A DNA stretch of 64,000 nucleotides from Hydra vulgaris (Eukaryota; Cnidaria; Hydrozoa; Anthoathecata; Hydridae). Made by a program: the position numbers and the translations under genes. Numbering within the stretch: position 1 is the first letter of the stretch; each line of letters opens with the position of its first letter. The stretch covers positions 22,582,001 through 22,646,000 of the forward strand of contig NC_088924.1 in NCBI RefSeq assembly GCF_038396675.1. Direction: 5' to 3'. Shown here piece after piece: positions 11,509 through 22,231 of the stretch. The notes under the pieces are model-generated. The model was not told the origin of the DNA and ran no database searches. It saw only the letters and a program-made list of their open reading frames with translations.

Positions 11509-13572
11509 ATGGTTCTCTTTGCCATTGTTGAGTTTGTAGCGACATTTACTATTGTCATTATACCTACAAAATGGTTTTCCTCAAAGGAGGAGGATGTCTG
11601 CTTTTGGCCACCTGCTGGCGCAAATATCAATCAACTTGTTCTTAAAGAGGTAATACCAACAGAATCTTGGAGCAAATTTAGCATCAGATGCTTGGGGAAA
11701 GCAAGTATGTTAAGTTTTGTTTATTCATTTTTTTTTTTTTTTCTTTTACATACTTATAAGCTTATCAAAATTAGCTTTGTTTTCATTTTAAAATTAAAAT
11801 ATAAATTTAGATTAAAAGTGTACATAACAATAAATATATATTTTCATTTAGCAAACTATGAAAGGGCAAGTGAGAAACTCCAGAAGGCTGAAACTTCCTC
11901 TGACATCTAGACGACAAATACAGAGCTGCAAAAAGAGAGAAGGTAAATGTTCTTTAAATTTTTTCTTGCACACCCTAGTTTTATTTTTGGTATTGCAATT
12001 ATGGTAAACTGGCTAAAAAAGTATTTATTTGTTATTGCTTGATGAATCCTTCATCGTTCTCACATTTTTGTTATTTTTAAGTTGACTTTTTAAGTTGTTT
12101 GAGGTAACAGCAATTCTTTAAGTAAATGTATTTTTCTGATCCTTTTTCAGGCCTGAGTTAAACAATAGAGTACTGCCTTCAGACTCTGAGTCTGAATATG
12201 ATGACATTGTGGTTCCACTACCTCTAAAGTCCATCATCCCTTGTTATCCCCTGTCAACATCATCCTCTCTGGTTTCATCAAAGTCACTGATTATTTCTCA
12301 GTCACCTTCCAACTTCAACCTTCCTCGTCCTTCTGAAACACTGTACACTACAAGACCTTCAAATTTACTCAATGATTCAACTGGTAGGTACTGGTTGATA
12401 TTGTGGCAGATTTTGTTCCTTTACAAAACAATTTTATGTATTGAGTTATGTTTGATGGCATTATAATACTGAACTGAAGGATTGGCAAATGGTCTTTTGT
12501 TATGCATATCGAAGTTATGTTTTTTTAAATGAAGTGTCTTTTACGTTGTAATATGTAATACATTATAAAATACTATTTATTGTTGAAAAAGGTTTTAGTT
12601 TTTTTTATATTTTAAAGGAATATATTTCAGGTCAGCTCAATAGAATTGAAAACTTTTGGGGAGAGTCTTAAGACAGCTAGAAGAAGTTAAAGAAACTCAG
12701 CGTGTACAAATGAAAATGATTAGAAGTCAACAATCAGTTCATCATGTTGCAATACTTCCAGAAGGAGCCATTTTTCCTTTGCAAACAGAAGAAGATTTAA
12801 TATTAATGGAAGGAAAACTTGATGACATCAATTTCTTGAATAGTGTCGTAAGTACTATTAAACATAATCTATGGATTCTGTTCAAATAAGTTATCCACCC
12901 ACCATTTGTGAATTTCCTGAAATAAAACAGATCTCTTACCCATTTTAGTTTATGTTTATTGTACATGCTACAAAGCCCGTTAGAAGACACATGTTGTCCC
13001 GTCATACATACTGTGTGCTCATGTAAACCTCTGAGGGAAAGTATAAATGATAAGATGTATATGATGATACAGTATATATAGTGAGAAATATAAATCAAAG
13101 TGTTCTGCTGAGAACTTGATTTAATTAATTTAAAAAAATGATAGCAGGACTATGATTCTACTTTCATAGAAAATTTTAAATTTATTTTTAGGTGAATTTT
13201 ATTGATGATATTGGGGGCAATACTCTTGAAGAAGCAACAAAGCGGATAATGGCTTTTGTGATGAGCAACAACTTAGCCATTAAATTTAACGTTTTTGGTT
13301 GTGGTGGCAAGAGAGGGTTTGGGTCCACCCGACTTTTTGATACTGTGTACAGTAAGTGCAATCTTATCTAAATAACACTCCAATGATTCTCTCATTTTGA
13401 ATTTTCAATCAATATTACAAAAACAAACACTTTTAAGGATGCTAAATCATTTAGATGCACTATTAATGTTGTTAATAGTTTTATTACATTTTGTATTTCA
13501 GAGGCAATTAAAGGAAACCAAAAAACAACTAAGATCAATAAAAAAGACTTTGAGAAGCCTGTAGTTAATTAG
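11509..13572 (+). pseudogene. Spliced DUF4806-type accessory gene of the EnSpm element (six exons)
   Basis: Proposed exons, with canonical GT-AG borders: 11503-11704 (ATG at 11509), 11852-11942, 12151-12383, 12631-12847, 13192-13351 and 13502-13572 (TAG stop). Exon 1 gives MVLFAIVEFVATFTIVIIPT and a K-W...C-x-W-P-P region. Exon 2 gives a YERASEKLQKAE segment and exon 3 a Ser/Pro-rich linker with DSESEYDD. Exon 4 gives a coiled-coil-like RVLRQLEEVKETQRVQMKM. Exon 5 gives the DUF4806-like core (D-I-G-G-N-x-L-E-E-A-T-K-R-I-M, then FNVFGCGGKRGFGSTRLF). Splice phases are consistent throughout. Two lesions are visible: an in-frame TAG in exon 2 (about 11909) and a one-base deletion at the TTTTGGGG run near 12652. 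The molecular role is unknown; it presumably assists or regulates transposition. Confidence 0.75.
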
Positions 13573-14777
13573 TGATAAGTTTTTTGTATGTTTAATCTCT
13601 TTGTTATGAAAATCCTACGTTTATTAGGGTGTGAATTAAAAAAGAGTGCTTTCATAAAAGAACTCTTCCCCTTAAAAACTGTATTAATAAATTTGCAGAA
13701 CTTTATTGTAAAATTTCCTTGTATGCATCTGTAAAAAGCTGAAAAGTTTCCTATTTTAAAAGTTATCTTCAGTCCTGGTATGGAAAGGTTTATCCACAAA
13801 ATTTAAATCTGGAGTTATAGGGGATTATCATTTTGTCATCACTTCAAGTGAATCAATTAATATAACTGTTCTAAATGCAACAAAAAGTAACAATTTTGTA
13901 TGTTTTTGTCTTAGGTAAGTGGTTTTTAGGGAGTCGAGACGGCGACGGTAACCGTGCCAAACGAGTGAGGGCTTTGGGCAATTGTTGAATAATTCTTTTT
14001 ATTCTCAAAACAGTCACTTACAACATCCATGTATATTTTTTGTGTTTCCCGATAATATGCAAAAGCTTTGCTTTTTTTCCCAAACCAAATAAACTGTCTT
14101 ACCAAAAGTGGCTTGAACTTGTTTTAAAATCTAGATTTATACGCAATTTGCTTTACTAACGTTATGTATTGACTTAAAATTTAACTACTTAGTCTACGCG
14201 TCAACATGCTAAGTTATGTTTAGTAATAATGAAGTAACCTTAGCAACAGAAAAGCGTAAATAAAGTATCGTTGAATATCTTTTAAAAAAAAATCAAATGA
14301 AAGAGTAGAATTAACAATTTTTGCCGAGCCGTGGTTGCCCACATGGGACCCAGTTGGAGCCCGCGGCCAATTTAACATGGGCCCCACATAGTTATTCTAC
14401 ATGGCTCCCATGTATCGGCCAAACAAGAACCTATATGGGACCCAGCTATCCGTGTCGGCTGGGTATAAATGCCCTAATAACTAAATTATATTTTTTTTGT
14501 CTTAAAAAGAGTCTATCTAACTGAAGTTGTCTGTATTCATTTAAAAAATTAAAAATTGAATCATCAATATTAGATGGTTTAAATTTTCCATAATATAATC
14601 CCACAATAAAAGGGGTAAAGTTTACTATTCTTCATAAAGTAGGCCAAAGGTTCATAAATGTAGATCTAACAAAAGGTAAACCATCGATATTTACATCAAT
14701 AAGTATTGTTTCGTTTATAAAAGTTAAAGATCTTTTGTTTGCTGCAGAAACAGATTTTAGTATACGAGTCTGAAGTA

Positions 14778-14897
14778 ACAGTAACTGATTTTATAGTCTG
14801 AAGCAAAGTTCTTTTATCAGACGATGCCCTTCTGAGAAGGGCATCGTTTGCCAAAAGATAAAAGAACTTTGCTTTAGAGTCCAAAATCAGTTACTGT
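14778..14897. repeat. Foldback palindrome, about 55-bp arms
   Basis: Starts AACAGTAACTGATTTT, ends with the complement AATCAGTTACTGT, and centres on GATGCCCTTCTGAGAAGGGC. Several mismatches lie between the arms. It resembles a miniature foldback element just right of the EnSpm terminus. Confidence 0.8.
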
Positions 14898-15213
14898 CGA
14901 AAGCAAAGGTGGTGGTCAATACTATTACTTTGGTCTTGGGACTGGTATACAAAACGCTGTTTCTGCAGATAGCAGAAGGCTTCTGCTATCAGTATAGCTA
15001 ACAGCTCGTTTAAACACATTCACATGAACAGCGGTGCTCTACTGGCGATTTCGCCAGTATATAATCAAGAAAAACATTGTTTTTTTTATTTCTTCTGAGA
15101 AAAATACAGTGTCGTTGTCACTTTGACACAAATGATTATAAAGAAATTCTTCACTTTCTTAATCGCTTTCCGAATTTTTGTCTTCCTCTACTTGACTGAT
15201 GTTTTTTGTAAAT

Positions 15214-15303
15214 TTTGAATTGTCATTATTTTTCTCGAATTTCTCTTCTTCACTACTAGAGTGAAGAAACGAAACTCGAGAAAAATAATTATAGTGACAT
15301 TTT
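15214..15303. repeat. Imperfect hairpin
   Basis: TCATTATTTTTCTCGAATTT and CTCTTCTTCAC are mirrored by GTGAAGAAACGAAACTCGAG and AAAAATAATTAT around a short ACTAGA loop. Short ORFs overlapping it are a by-product. Confidence 0.7.
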
Positions 15304-16048
15304 CTCCCGTTTCTTAAATAAGTCATACTAAATATAGCTTTTTTGAAAATTAAAAATTCCAAATTTCTCACATAAACACGTCTGTGTTGTACATTATACT
15401 AAAATATTATTTTAATTACCTTTTTTGTTTTAATTTTACTTTAAAGCTAATTTTACTTTAAGCACCAACTCAACGTCCGGTTATTTTATCATTGATTTTT
15501 TTTTGTAAACGTTGATTTAACGTTGAGACAACTTTAAATAAACAAATTTTAAACCGTAACGTTGTTTTAACGCTTCAACCAAATTTCAACGTTGAAACAA
15601 CGAAGAGATGCCGGTGTAGTATTTTATTTTTACTTCGGTGAGTTTTTTACTTCCAAGTAAAAATTTCATATAAAGTTTTTACAGCAGAGTAAAAAAGTAC
15701 AAGAGATTTTTACTTCCATTATTTTATCTTTACTCCCAACTTCTTATTAGCGGAATAAAATATCAATAAGACATGCACGCTAGATTTGCAGAAACATTTA
15801 GTTATTTAAAATATGAAACGTATACAAAAGAAATTTTAAATAAAGGTGTTAAAGCCAATTTTAGAAGACAAAGCCATTTATAGTTGATAATAATGAGTTA
15901 TTTAATTTAAGCAAAGAGGCCAAGGTATTCTTTTATTTTAAAATGTTTTAAATAGTTTTGTAATCTTTATCCTGTTACAACTAGAATCTAGTAACCAAAT
16001 AAACACAAAAATTTACAAACTGATAAACAATAAAAGAACTATTTAGTT

Positions 16049-17666
16049 TTGATTCTCATTATATTGATGGTTTATAGCTCTTTTTTTTTAAAGAAAAAAG
16101 TAATTTGGAGCAGAGATGAACAACAAAATATAATAAAGTTTATTCATAAAGGAAAAGATGTCTCTGTTGAGTCCAAAGCTTTATCTGGTCATGCAGGTAT
16201 TAATAATAAAACCTATCGCATTCAAAGTAGATTTTTCTGGTATGGAATGATAAAAGATATAACAACTTACGTTTCCCAATGTGACCAATGTCAAAAATCA
16301 AAGAATAGAAAACTTTAGTCAAAGCCATTGCTTCAAAATATTTTAATTCCTAAAGGCAATATGAAGCAAGTAGGAATCGATTTAACACAACTACGAGAAG
16401 TTAACGGTTACAAATATCTGATTATATTAATCAACTACTTTAGTAAATGGGTTGAAGCAGAAGCACTTACAGATAAAACTGCTAGAACTGTGGCTTTTTT
16501 TTTGTCTGAACAAATATGTCGACATGGCTGTTTTGAAATTCAAATAAATGACCAGGGTCGTGAGTTTGTAAATGAGGTTTCTAAAGAACTTTACTCAAAA
16601 ATAAGAACAATTCAAAGAATTACGAGTGCATACCATCCTCAAGCTAATGGATTAGTTATGCGACAGAATCAAACAATTAAACGGACACTAGTAAAGGTGC
16701 TAGATGAGACTTCTCTGGAATGGCCATACATTATAGATAGTGTTTTGTTTTCATTGAGAGTTCGAAAACACAAGTTTACTGGATTTTCATCATTTTTGTT
16801 GCTTTATCAAAGGAAAGCAGTTCTTCCTATTGATATAGATTGTAATTTAATTGACTTAAACGATGATAACGCTCTTAGCAATGATGATTTCTCTAACAAA
16901 AAAATAGTTTCAGATACCTTTCATGCAATGAATAAAAGAACAATGAACTTTTCGATGAGGCGGAAAACTTGTAAAGCCTTGGACTGGACCATACATTGTA
17001 ACTTCTATTTCAAGCCAAATAACTGCACTTTAAAAAACCTAAAGGGTCAAATTTTGAAAACAAAGTACAACTTGACAAAGTTATGGTTATATAATGAAAA
17101 AATAACTAATGATAAACAAGAAATTACATCTGATGAAATGAATATGCAAATTTCTAATGATAAGATTGGAAAATAGGCAACTATTGAAATAAGAACTTCT
17201 ATTTCTAAAATATTTGGAATTGATGTTACCAAAAGTATTAATACTGCAGATATTATTCTACTTTCGTGTCAAAAACAACTACGTAAAATCATTGGCGATG
17301 GTAATTGCGTTTTTAGGGCAATATCGTATATCTTACAGGTAGTGAATGCAGCAATGAAATTATAAGAGAAAATGTTTTTAGACAAATGTGGACACATATT
17401 AATGATAAAATGACTATATATATGAATCAATAAATAATAACATATCTAAATGAAAGTGCTATGAGTGATAACACAACTTGGGCAACTGATGCAGAATTAA
17501 TTAGGTGTGCCTCGTTTATGGGTATTGATATAAAAGTATATAGCAAATATGGAGAGGAATTGAAATGACTGACTTACCCATGCATTTTAACACTTACACA
17601 GCTTAGTAAACATGCTATATTCCTTGATAATTCAACTGCTAATCACTTTAATGTTGAACTGTTGTA
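16049..17666 (+). pseudogene. Ginger1 transposase: Gypsy-like integrase fused to OTU protease domain
   Basis: The N-terminus holds an integrase HHCC zinc finger (H-x-G...GHAGINNKTYRIQSRFFWYG...C-D-Q-C). An in-frame TAG at 16316 then separates it from the catalytic core (16328-17176). In the core, the first Asp is in MKQVGIDL and the second in NDQGREFVNE. The position of the third catalytic residue reads GLVMRQNQ, with Met instead of the usual Glu. After another in-frame TAG (17174) comes an OTU-type cysteine protease region with GDGNCVFRAISY, WATDAELIRCASFMGIDIKV and the His region NHFNVEL; it contains one frameshift near 17338 and two stops. The family architecture is established for Ginger1; this copy is dead. 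The true N-terminus may lie slightly upstream of 16049. Confidence 0.85.
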
Positions 17667-18055
17667 AAATAAAATTTAGCAGAAAAAATTCTTATAATCC
17701 TCTCTTCATAACTTTTAGACATTTTTTAAGTATATTAGTTTTCCTTTTTATGTTTAGTCTATGAAAAAATATTTTTTTAAATGTAGAAATAAGAAAATTA
17801 AGAACGATATATAGAAAAAAGAATAAAAATGTTTAAATTTGATGGATAAAGAAGTCAGAATGAAATAAAAACTGTGATTTTCAGATTCTGCAGGTACCAT
17901 AATCAAGTACGATGGCCTTATTGTAAACGTAAACATTTTTGAATCATATTCCTCTTTCTTTTTTAATAAAACAAGTACAACTTTTGACCAAACAAGTACC
18001 TGTACATTATATGTTCTTTAAGTACAAAAAAAATTCTCAAAAACTTATATTTTAT

Positions 18056-18140
18056 CCTCTTTCTTATAATAAATTACAATGTTTCTAGGGGTTATATATA
18101 CCCTCGTTATTCAAGTAATATAAAAAAATCGTTAAAAAAA
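18056..18140. repeat. Penelope-like terminal repeat (pLTR) copy 1
   Basis: An 85-bp segment containing CTTTCTTATAATAAATTACA and TTTCTAGGGGTTATATATAC is directly repeated at 20679-20760 with only a few differences. The two copies flank the minus-strand retroelement gene, as expected for the pseudo-LTRs of Penelope-like elements. A short GGGGT/ACCC hairpin lies inside. Confidence 0.75.
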
Positions 18141-18158
18141 CAAACAAATAATAAAACT

Positions 18159-20618
18159 TCAATGTAATGTGTTCTTGCGTCTTAAAAAAGAAAAATAAGG
18201 TTTCCAAAACGACGATGTGACGTAATCACCGTCGTCTTCATTCAAACTGCCTTCACCCGGAGAACACTGGTGAAACTGTATTTCCAAGGACTCTCTCACT
18301 TTTCTCTTAAAATAGTCTTCCTCTACTTTAACAGTGTTGTTATTATTCCAGCCAAAGGCACCATGGCAATTTCTGGAATGCCCCGCTACGGCCGAATTTT
18401 TCCATTTTCCCTCAAAGTATGTTTTTGATGTTGGCAAATGCGAGTTGAAACCTTGAGTTTTGTTTCACCTACATAGAGCTTTCCACACAAACACTCCAGT
18501 TTGTAGACTCCTGGGTAAGAGTTGTTGGGAAGTCGAGGCTTGTTTTTTTGAGTTATTAATTGTTGAAGGTTTTTTGGTGATTTAAAAACTGGAGTATAGC
18601 CTACACTTTTAAATATCTGTTTTAATTGATTACTTAATTTTGGTACCCATGGTAGAGAAATATAATTTGGTTCTAATTTTTTGATGTTATTGTTGTTGTT
18701 TTGTTGATTATTTTGATTATTTTGCTTATTGTTTTTTATTTTTTTGACAATGTTTTGAAGTATTTTTTTATTATAACCATTTTGTGTAAACATTTCTGTT
18801 AGAAACTTTAATTCATGATTTATGTGTTCTTTACTGCATAATGCAAAAGCTCTTTGGATAAAACCTTTAAATACACCATAAATTATTTTTGGATCGTGAC
18901 AAGAATGCGGCTTTATTTGCACATTAGTTATTGCATCTTTGCGATAGATATTAAAAAGATATGTTCCAGATTTGTTATTTGTTATTGAGAGATCGAGAAA
19001 ATTTATTGTGTGTGAATCACTTTCTTTTTCAATCGTATATTTGATATTTGTGTGTTGATTATTTAACAAGTCAAGAAAACGTTCTGATTCTGCCTCATTT
19101 ATAAAACGGGAATGGATATCATCTACATACCTTTTAAATGATTTTACACATATTGGTGGCGTAAGATATTGTGCCTGTAGTAACGCTTTTTCTTCATAAT
19201 GTTGTAGAAAACTCTCTGCCATTACTACCATTAATGATAAACCTATAGGACCAGCATCTTTCAATGTGTGTATGTTGCTTTCATGTAAAAAATAACAATT
19301 TGACAAACACAAATCTAAAAGTATTTTTATTTCTGAAAAAGATAATTTTGATTTAAAGACAGGACTGTTACGGAGTTGTTCTAATAAAATATCGATTGAT
19401 TCTTTAACTGGTATTGAAGGGTAAAGATTAACAATATCGAAGGAAACTTGAAATTCACCAGGATCGATATACCATGATTGAGCACATTCAACAAACTGTT
19501 TTGAATTTCGAAGTTTAGTTTTGTTAAGATTGGAGGTAGGTTGGATGAGATAGTTTATATGTAGGTGATCCTATTGTGCTTACTATAATTCGCATTGGGT
19601 AGTTATTAGTTGGTTTGTGTGCTTTGATGACACCATATAATCGTGGAGGAGTGGCGTCACTTGGATAAATTGATCTATATTCATTTTTTGTAAACTTTGT
19701 TTTCAGATTTCGTAAAGTATTCTGAACTTTGCGAAGGAGTTTTTGAGTTGGATCATAGTTTATGATTTTAGATTTTCCGAGTTGTTCTTCAATTTTTTTA
19801 AGAGCATCGGTTTTATTAATTCGAACAAAGCCTGATCCTTTATCGAACGGATAAATACTAATTGTGTTGCTTGACTTAAGTTCTTTGAGAGCTTTAAGCT
19901 GATCCTTATCTGAATTTGTAGAAACCGGTTTATGAATTTTCAAAACTCGAAGTACATCTTGTCTAAGTTTATTTGCATCAGTATTTTTGTTTGAATACTT
20001 TAACTTTAAAGCTGCCGTTTCAGTTATACTTATTATATCCATATATGGAACTTTACTCGGAATAGGAACAAAGTTAGGTCCTAAATCTAGTAATTTTTTG
20101 TGATGTGTTGGGATATTATCAGCACATAAATTAAGTGTTACCTCTTTTATAAACTTGTACTTTCTTTGGTTATCATTATCTTTATATCTATTTTCCTTGA
20201 TTAATAAATCAAGTTTGTTTTTTAGTTTATTTCTCGATCGCAAAAACATATATTCGTAGGACTTATCTGTAATGTTTGTAATTTTTTGAAAATCTTCATT
20301 ATTTACACATGATTTTATAAATTCTTCTAATTTTTTGATTGAAATTATGTTGTTGAAATATCTTTTTTTTGCTAGCTTTTGGGTATGTAGAAGTAGATCT
20401 TTTTTAACTTTTATCATTAAGCATTTACTAAATTTACTGTTCAGTAGATTTTTTATACGAAGAAATCTTGGGATGATGCAATGTTTAACACATCTTTGAA
20501 GAAATATCCATTGATTTTTTGATTTTGCTGCGTTTTTCTTTGCGTTTTTTAATGCGTTGATGTTATGATATAATCCAATACTATAATTGGCGACAATATA
20601 ATTTTTAAAAGTTAACAT
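18159..20618 (-). pseudogene. Penelope-like retroelement polyprotein: reverse transcriptase plus GIY-YIG endonuclease
   Basis: Translation starts at the ATG at 20618. The N-terminal part (20618-19524) is Lys-rich and contains YPFDKGSGFVRINK and PPRLYGVIKAHKP. It then runs out of frame after GSPTYKLS. The next frame (from about 19550) carries the RT core: FQVSFDIVNLYPSIP (motif A), DAGPIGLSLMVVMAE (motif B) and FKRYVDDIH (YVDD, motif C). An Asn-rich linker is followed by the GIY-YIG domain, GVYKLECLCGKLYVGET. A second frame break near 18437-18386 leads to the C-terminal end EGKWKNSAVAGH...DDGDYVTSSFWKPYF, ending at 18159. RT plus GIY-YIG defines Penelope-like elements. With two frame breaks it is probably inactive, though otherwise well preserved. 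Confidence 0.9.
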
Positions 20619-22209
20619 CTTAGATAAGCTTTTATAAAATTTAATTAAGTTTAAACATCTGGTATAGTATGTAAACTTATCCTCTTTCTTATAATAAATT
20701 ACAATATTTCTAGGGGTTATATATACCCTTGTTATTCAAGAAATAAAAAAAAACCGTTAAAAAGAACTTAAGTCTAGCAACACAATTAGTATTTATCCGT
20801 TCGATAAAGGATCAGGCTTTGTTCGAATTAATAAAACCGATGCTCTTAAAAAAATTGAAGAACAACTCGGAAAATCTAAAATCATAAACTATGATCCAAC
20901 TCAAAAACTCCTTCGCAAAGTTCAGAATACTTTACGAAATCTGAAAACAAAGTTTACAAAAAATGAATATAGATCAATTTATCCAAGTGACGCCACTCCT
21001 CCACGATTATATGGTGTCATCAAAGCACACAAACCAACTAATAACTACCCAATGCGAATTATAGTAAGCACAATAGGATCACCTACATATAAACTATCTC
21101 ATCCAACCTACCTCCAATCTTAACAAAACTAAACTTCGAAATTCAAAACAGTTTGTTGAATGTGCTCAATCATGGTATATCGATCCTGGTGAATTTCAAG
21201 TTTCCTTCGATATTGTTAATCTTTACCCTTCAATACCAGTTAAAGAATCAATCGATATTTTATTAGAACAACTCCGTAACAGTCCTGTCTTTAAATCAAA
21301 ATTATCTTTTTCAGAAATAAAAATACTTTTAGATTTGTGTTTGTCAAATTGTTATTTTTTACATGAAAGCAACATACACACATTGAAAGATGCTGGTCCT
21401 ATAGGTTTATCATTAATGGTAGTAATGGCAGAGAGTTTTCTACAACATTATGAAGAAAAAGCGTTACTACAGGCACAATATCTTACGCCACCAATATGTG
21501 TAAAATCATTTAAAAGGTATGTAGATGATATCCATTCCCGTTTTATAAATGAGGCAGAATCAGAACGTTTTCTTGACTTGTTAAATAATCAACACACAAA
21601 TATCAAATATACGATTGAAAAAGAAAGTGATTCACACACAATAAATTTTCTCGATCTCTCAATAACAAATAACAAATCTGGAACATATCTTTTTAATATC
21701 TATCGCAAAGATGCAATAACTAATGTGCAAATAAAGCCGCATTCTTGTCACGATCCAAAAATAATTTATGGTGTATTTAAAGGTTTTATCCAAAGAGCTT
21801 TTGCATTATGCAGTAAAGAACACATAAATCATGAATTAAAGTTTCTAACAGAAATGTTTACACAAAATGGTTATAATAAAAAAATACTTCAAAACATTGT
21901 CAAAAAAATAAAAAACAATAAGCAAAATAATCAAAATAATCAACAAAACAACAACAATAACATCAAAAAATTAGAACCAAATTATATTTCTCTACCATGG
22001 GTACCAAAATTAAGTAATCAATTAAAACAGATATTTAAAAGTGTAGGCTATACTCCAGTTTTTAAATCACCAAAAAACCTTCAACAATTAATAACTCAAA
22101 AAAACAAGCCTCGACTTCCCAACAACTCTTACCCAGGAGTCTACAAACTGGAGTGTTCGTGTGGAAAGCTCTATGTAGGTGAAACAAAACTCAAGGTTGC
22201 AACTCGCAT
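18439..22209. repeat. Large inverted repeat made of two Penelope-like copies
   Basis: Arm 1 (18439-19885) and arm 2 (20762-22209) are inverted copies of about 1.45 kb, equal in length to within a base or two. Their translations are almost identical (for example LECLCGK versus LECSCGK). The spacer of about 876 bp holds the N-terminal gene part and one terminal repeat of the minus-strand copy. Confidence 0.9.
20679..20760. repeat. Penelope-like terminal repeat (pLTR) copy 2
   Basis: Direct copy of 18056-18140, placed upstream (minus-strand sense) of the ATG at 20618. The inverted second retroelement copy begins immediately at its right edge (20762). Confidence 0.75.
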
Positions 22210-22231
22210 AAAAGCTTATCTAAGATGTTAA
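20762..22231 (+). pseudogene. Second, inverted Penelope-like copy (5'-truncated RT-GIY-YIG)
   Basis: It begins in the middle of the gene at a KNLSLATQLVF-equivalent position (reading ELKSSNTISIYPFDKGSG) and continues to HPTYLQS (stop at about 21123). It is out of frame at exactly the same place as the minus-strand copy. The next frame covers SFDIVNLYPSIP, the YVDD motif (about 21521) and the GIY-YIG start GVYKLECSCGKLYVGET. The copy then ends within the nuclease at TRI, where it is fused to a 41-bp segment (22208-22248) identical to the 5' leader and start codon region of the other copy (20595-20636 complement). This short tandem head is typical of Penelope-like insertion structure. It is non-functional. 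Confidence 0.88.

Larger units (their letters stand above)
8770..14463 (+). mobile_element. EnSpm-like DNA transposon, nearly complete, 5.7 kb
   Basis: The left end (from 8770, CCCAGCCAACAAGCCAACAT) and the right end (to 14463, ending GTGTCGGCTGGG) are GC-rich inverted repeats sharing CCCAGCC. Both carry subterminal motifs of the CATGGG/CCCATG type over about 170 bp, in contrast to the AT-rich interior. Inside are two plus-strand genes, a transposase and a spliced DUF4806-type gene. TA follows the right end; the left flank is TT, so the target duplication is unclear. The superfamily is assigned from the transposase, not the termini. Confidence 0.7.

Noticed and set aside
15159-15371. 70-residue minus-strand ORF
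   Set aside because: Lies across an imperfect hairpin; composition is AT-driven and no motif is visible.
20630-20770. Hammerhead ribozyme in the Penelope-like terminal repeat
   Set aside because: No CUGANGA core was found on either strand; a GAAA near a small hairpin is not enough.
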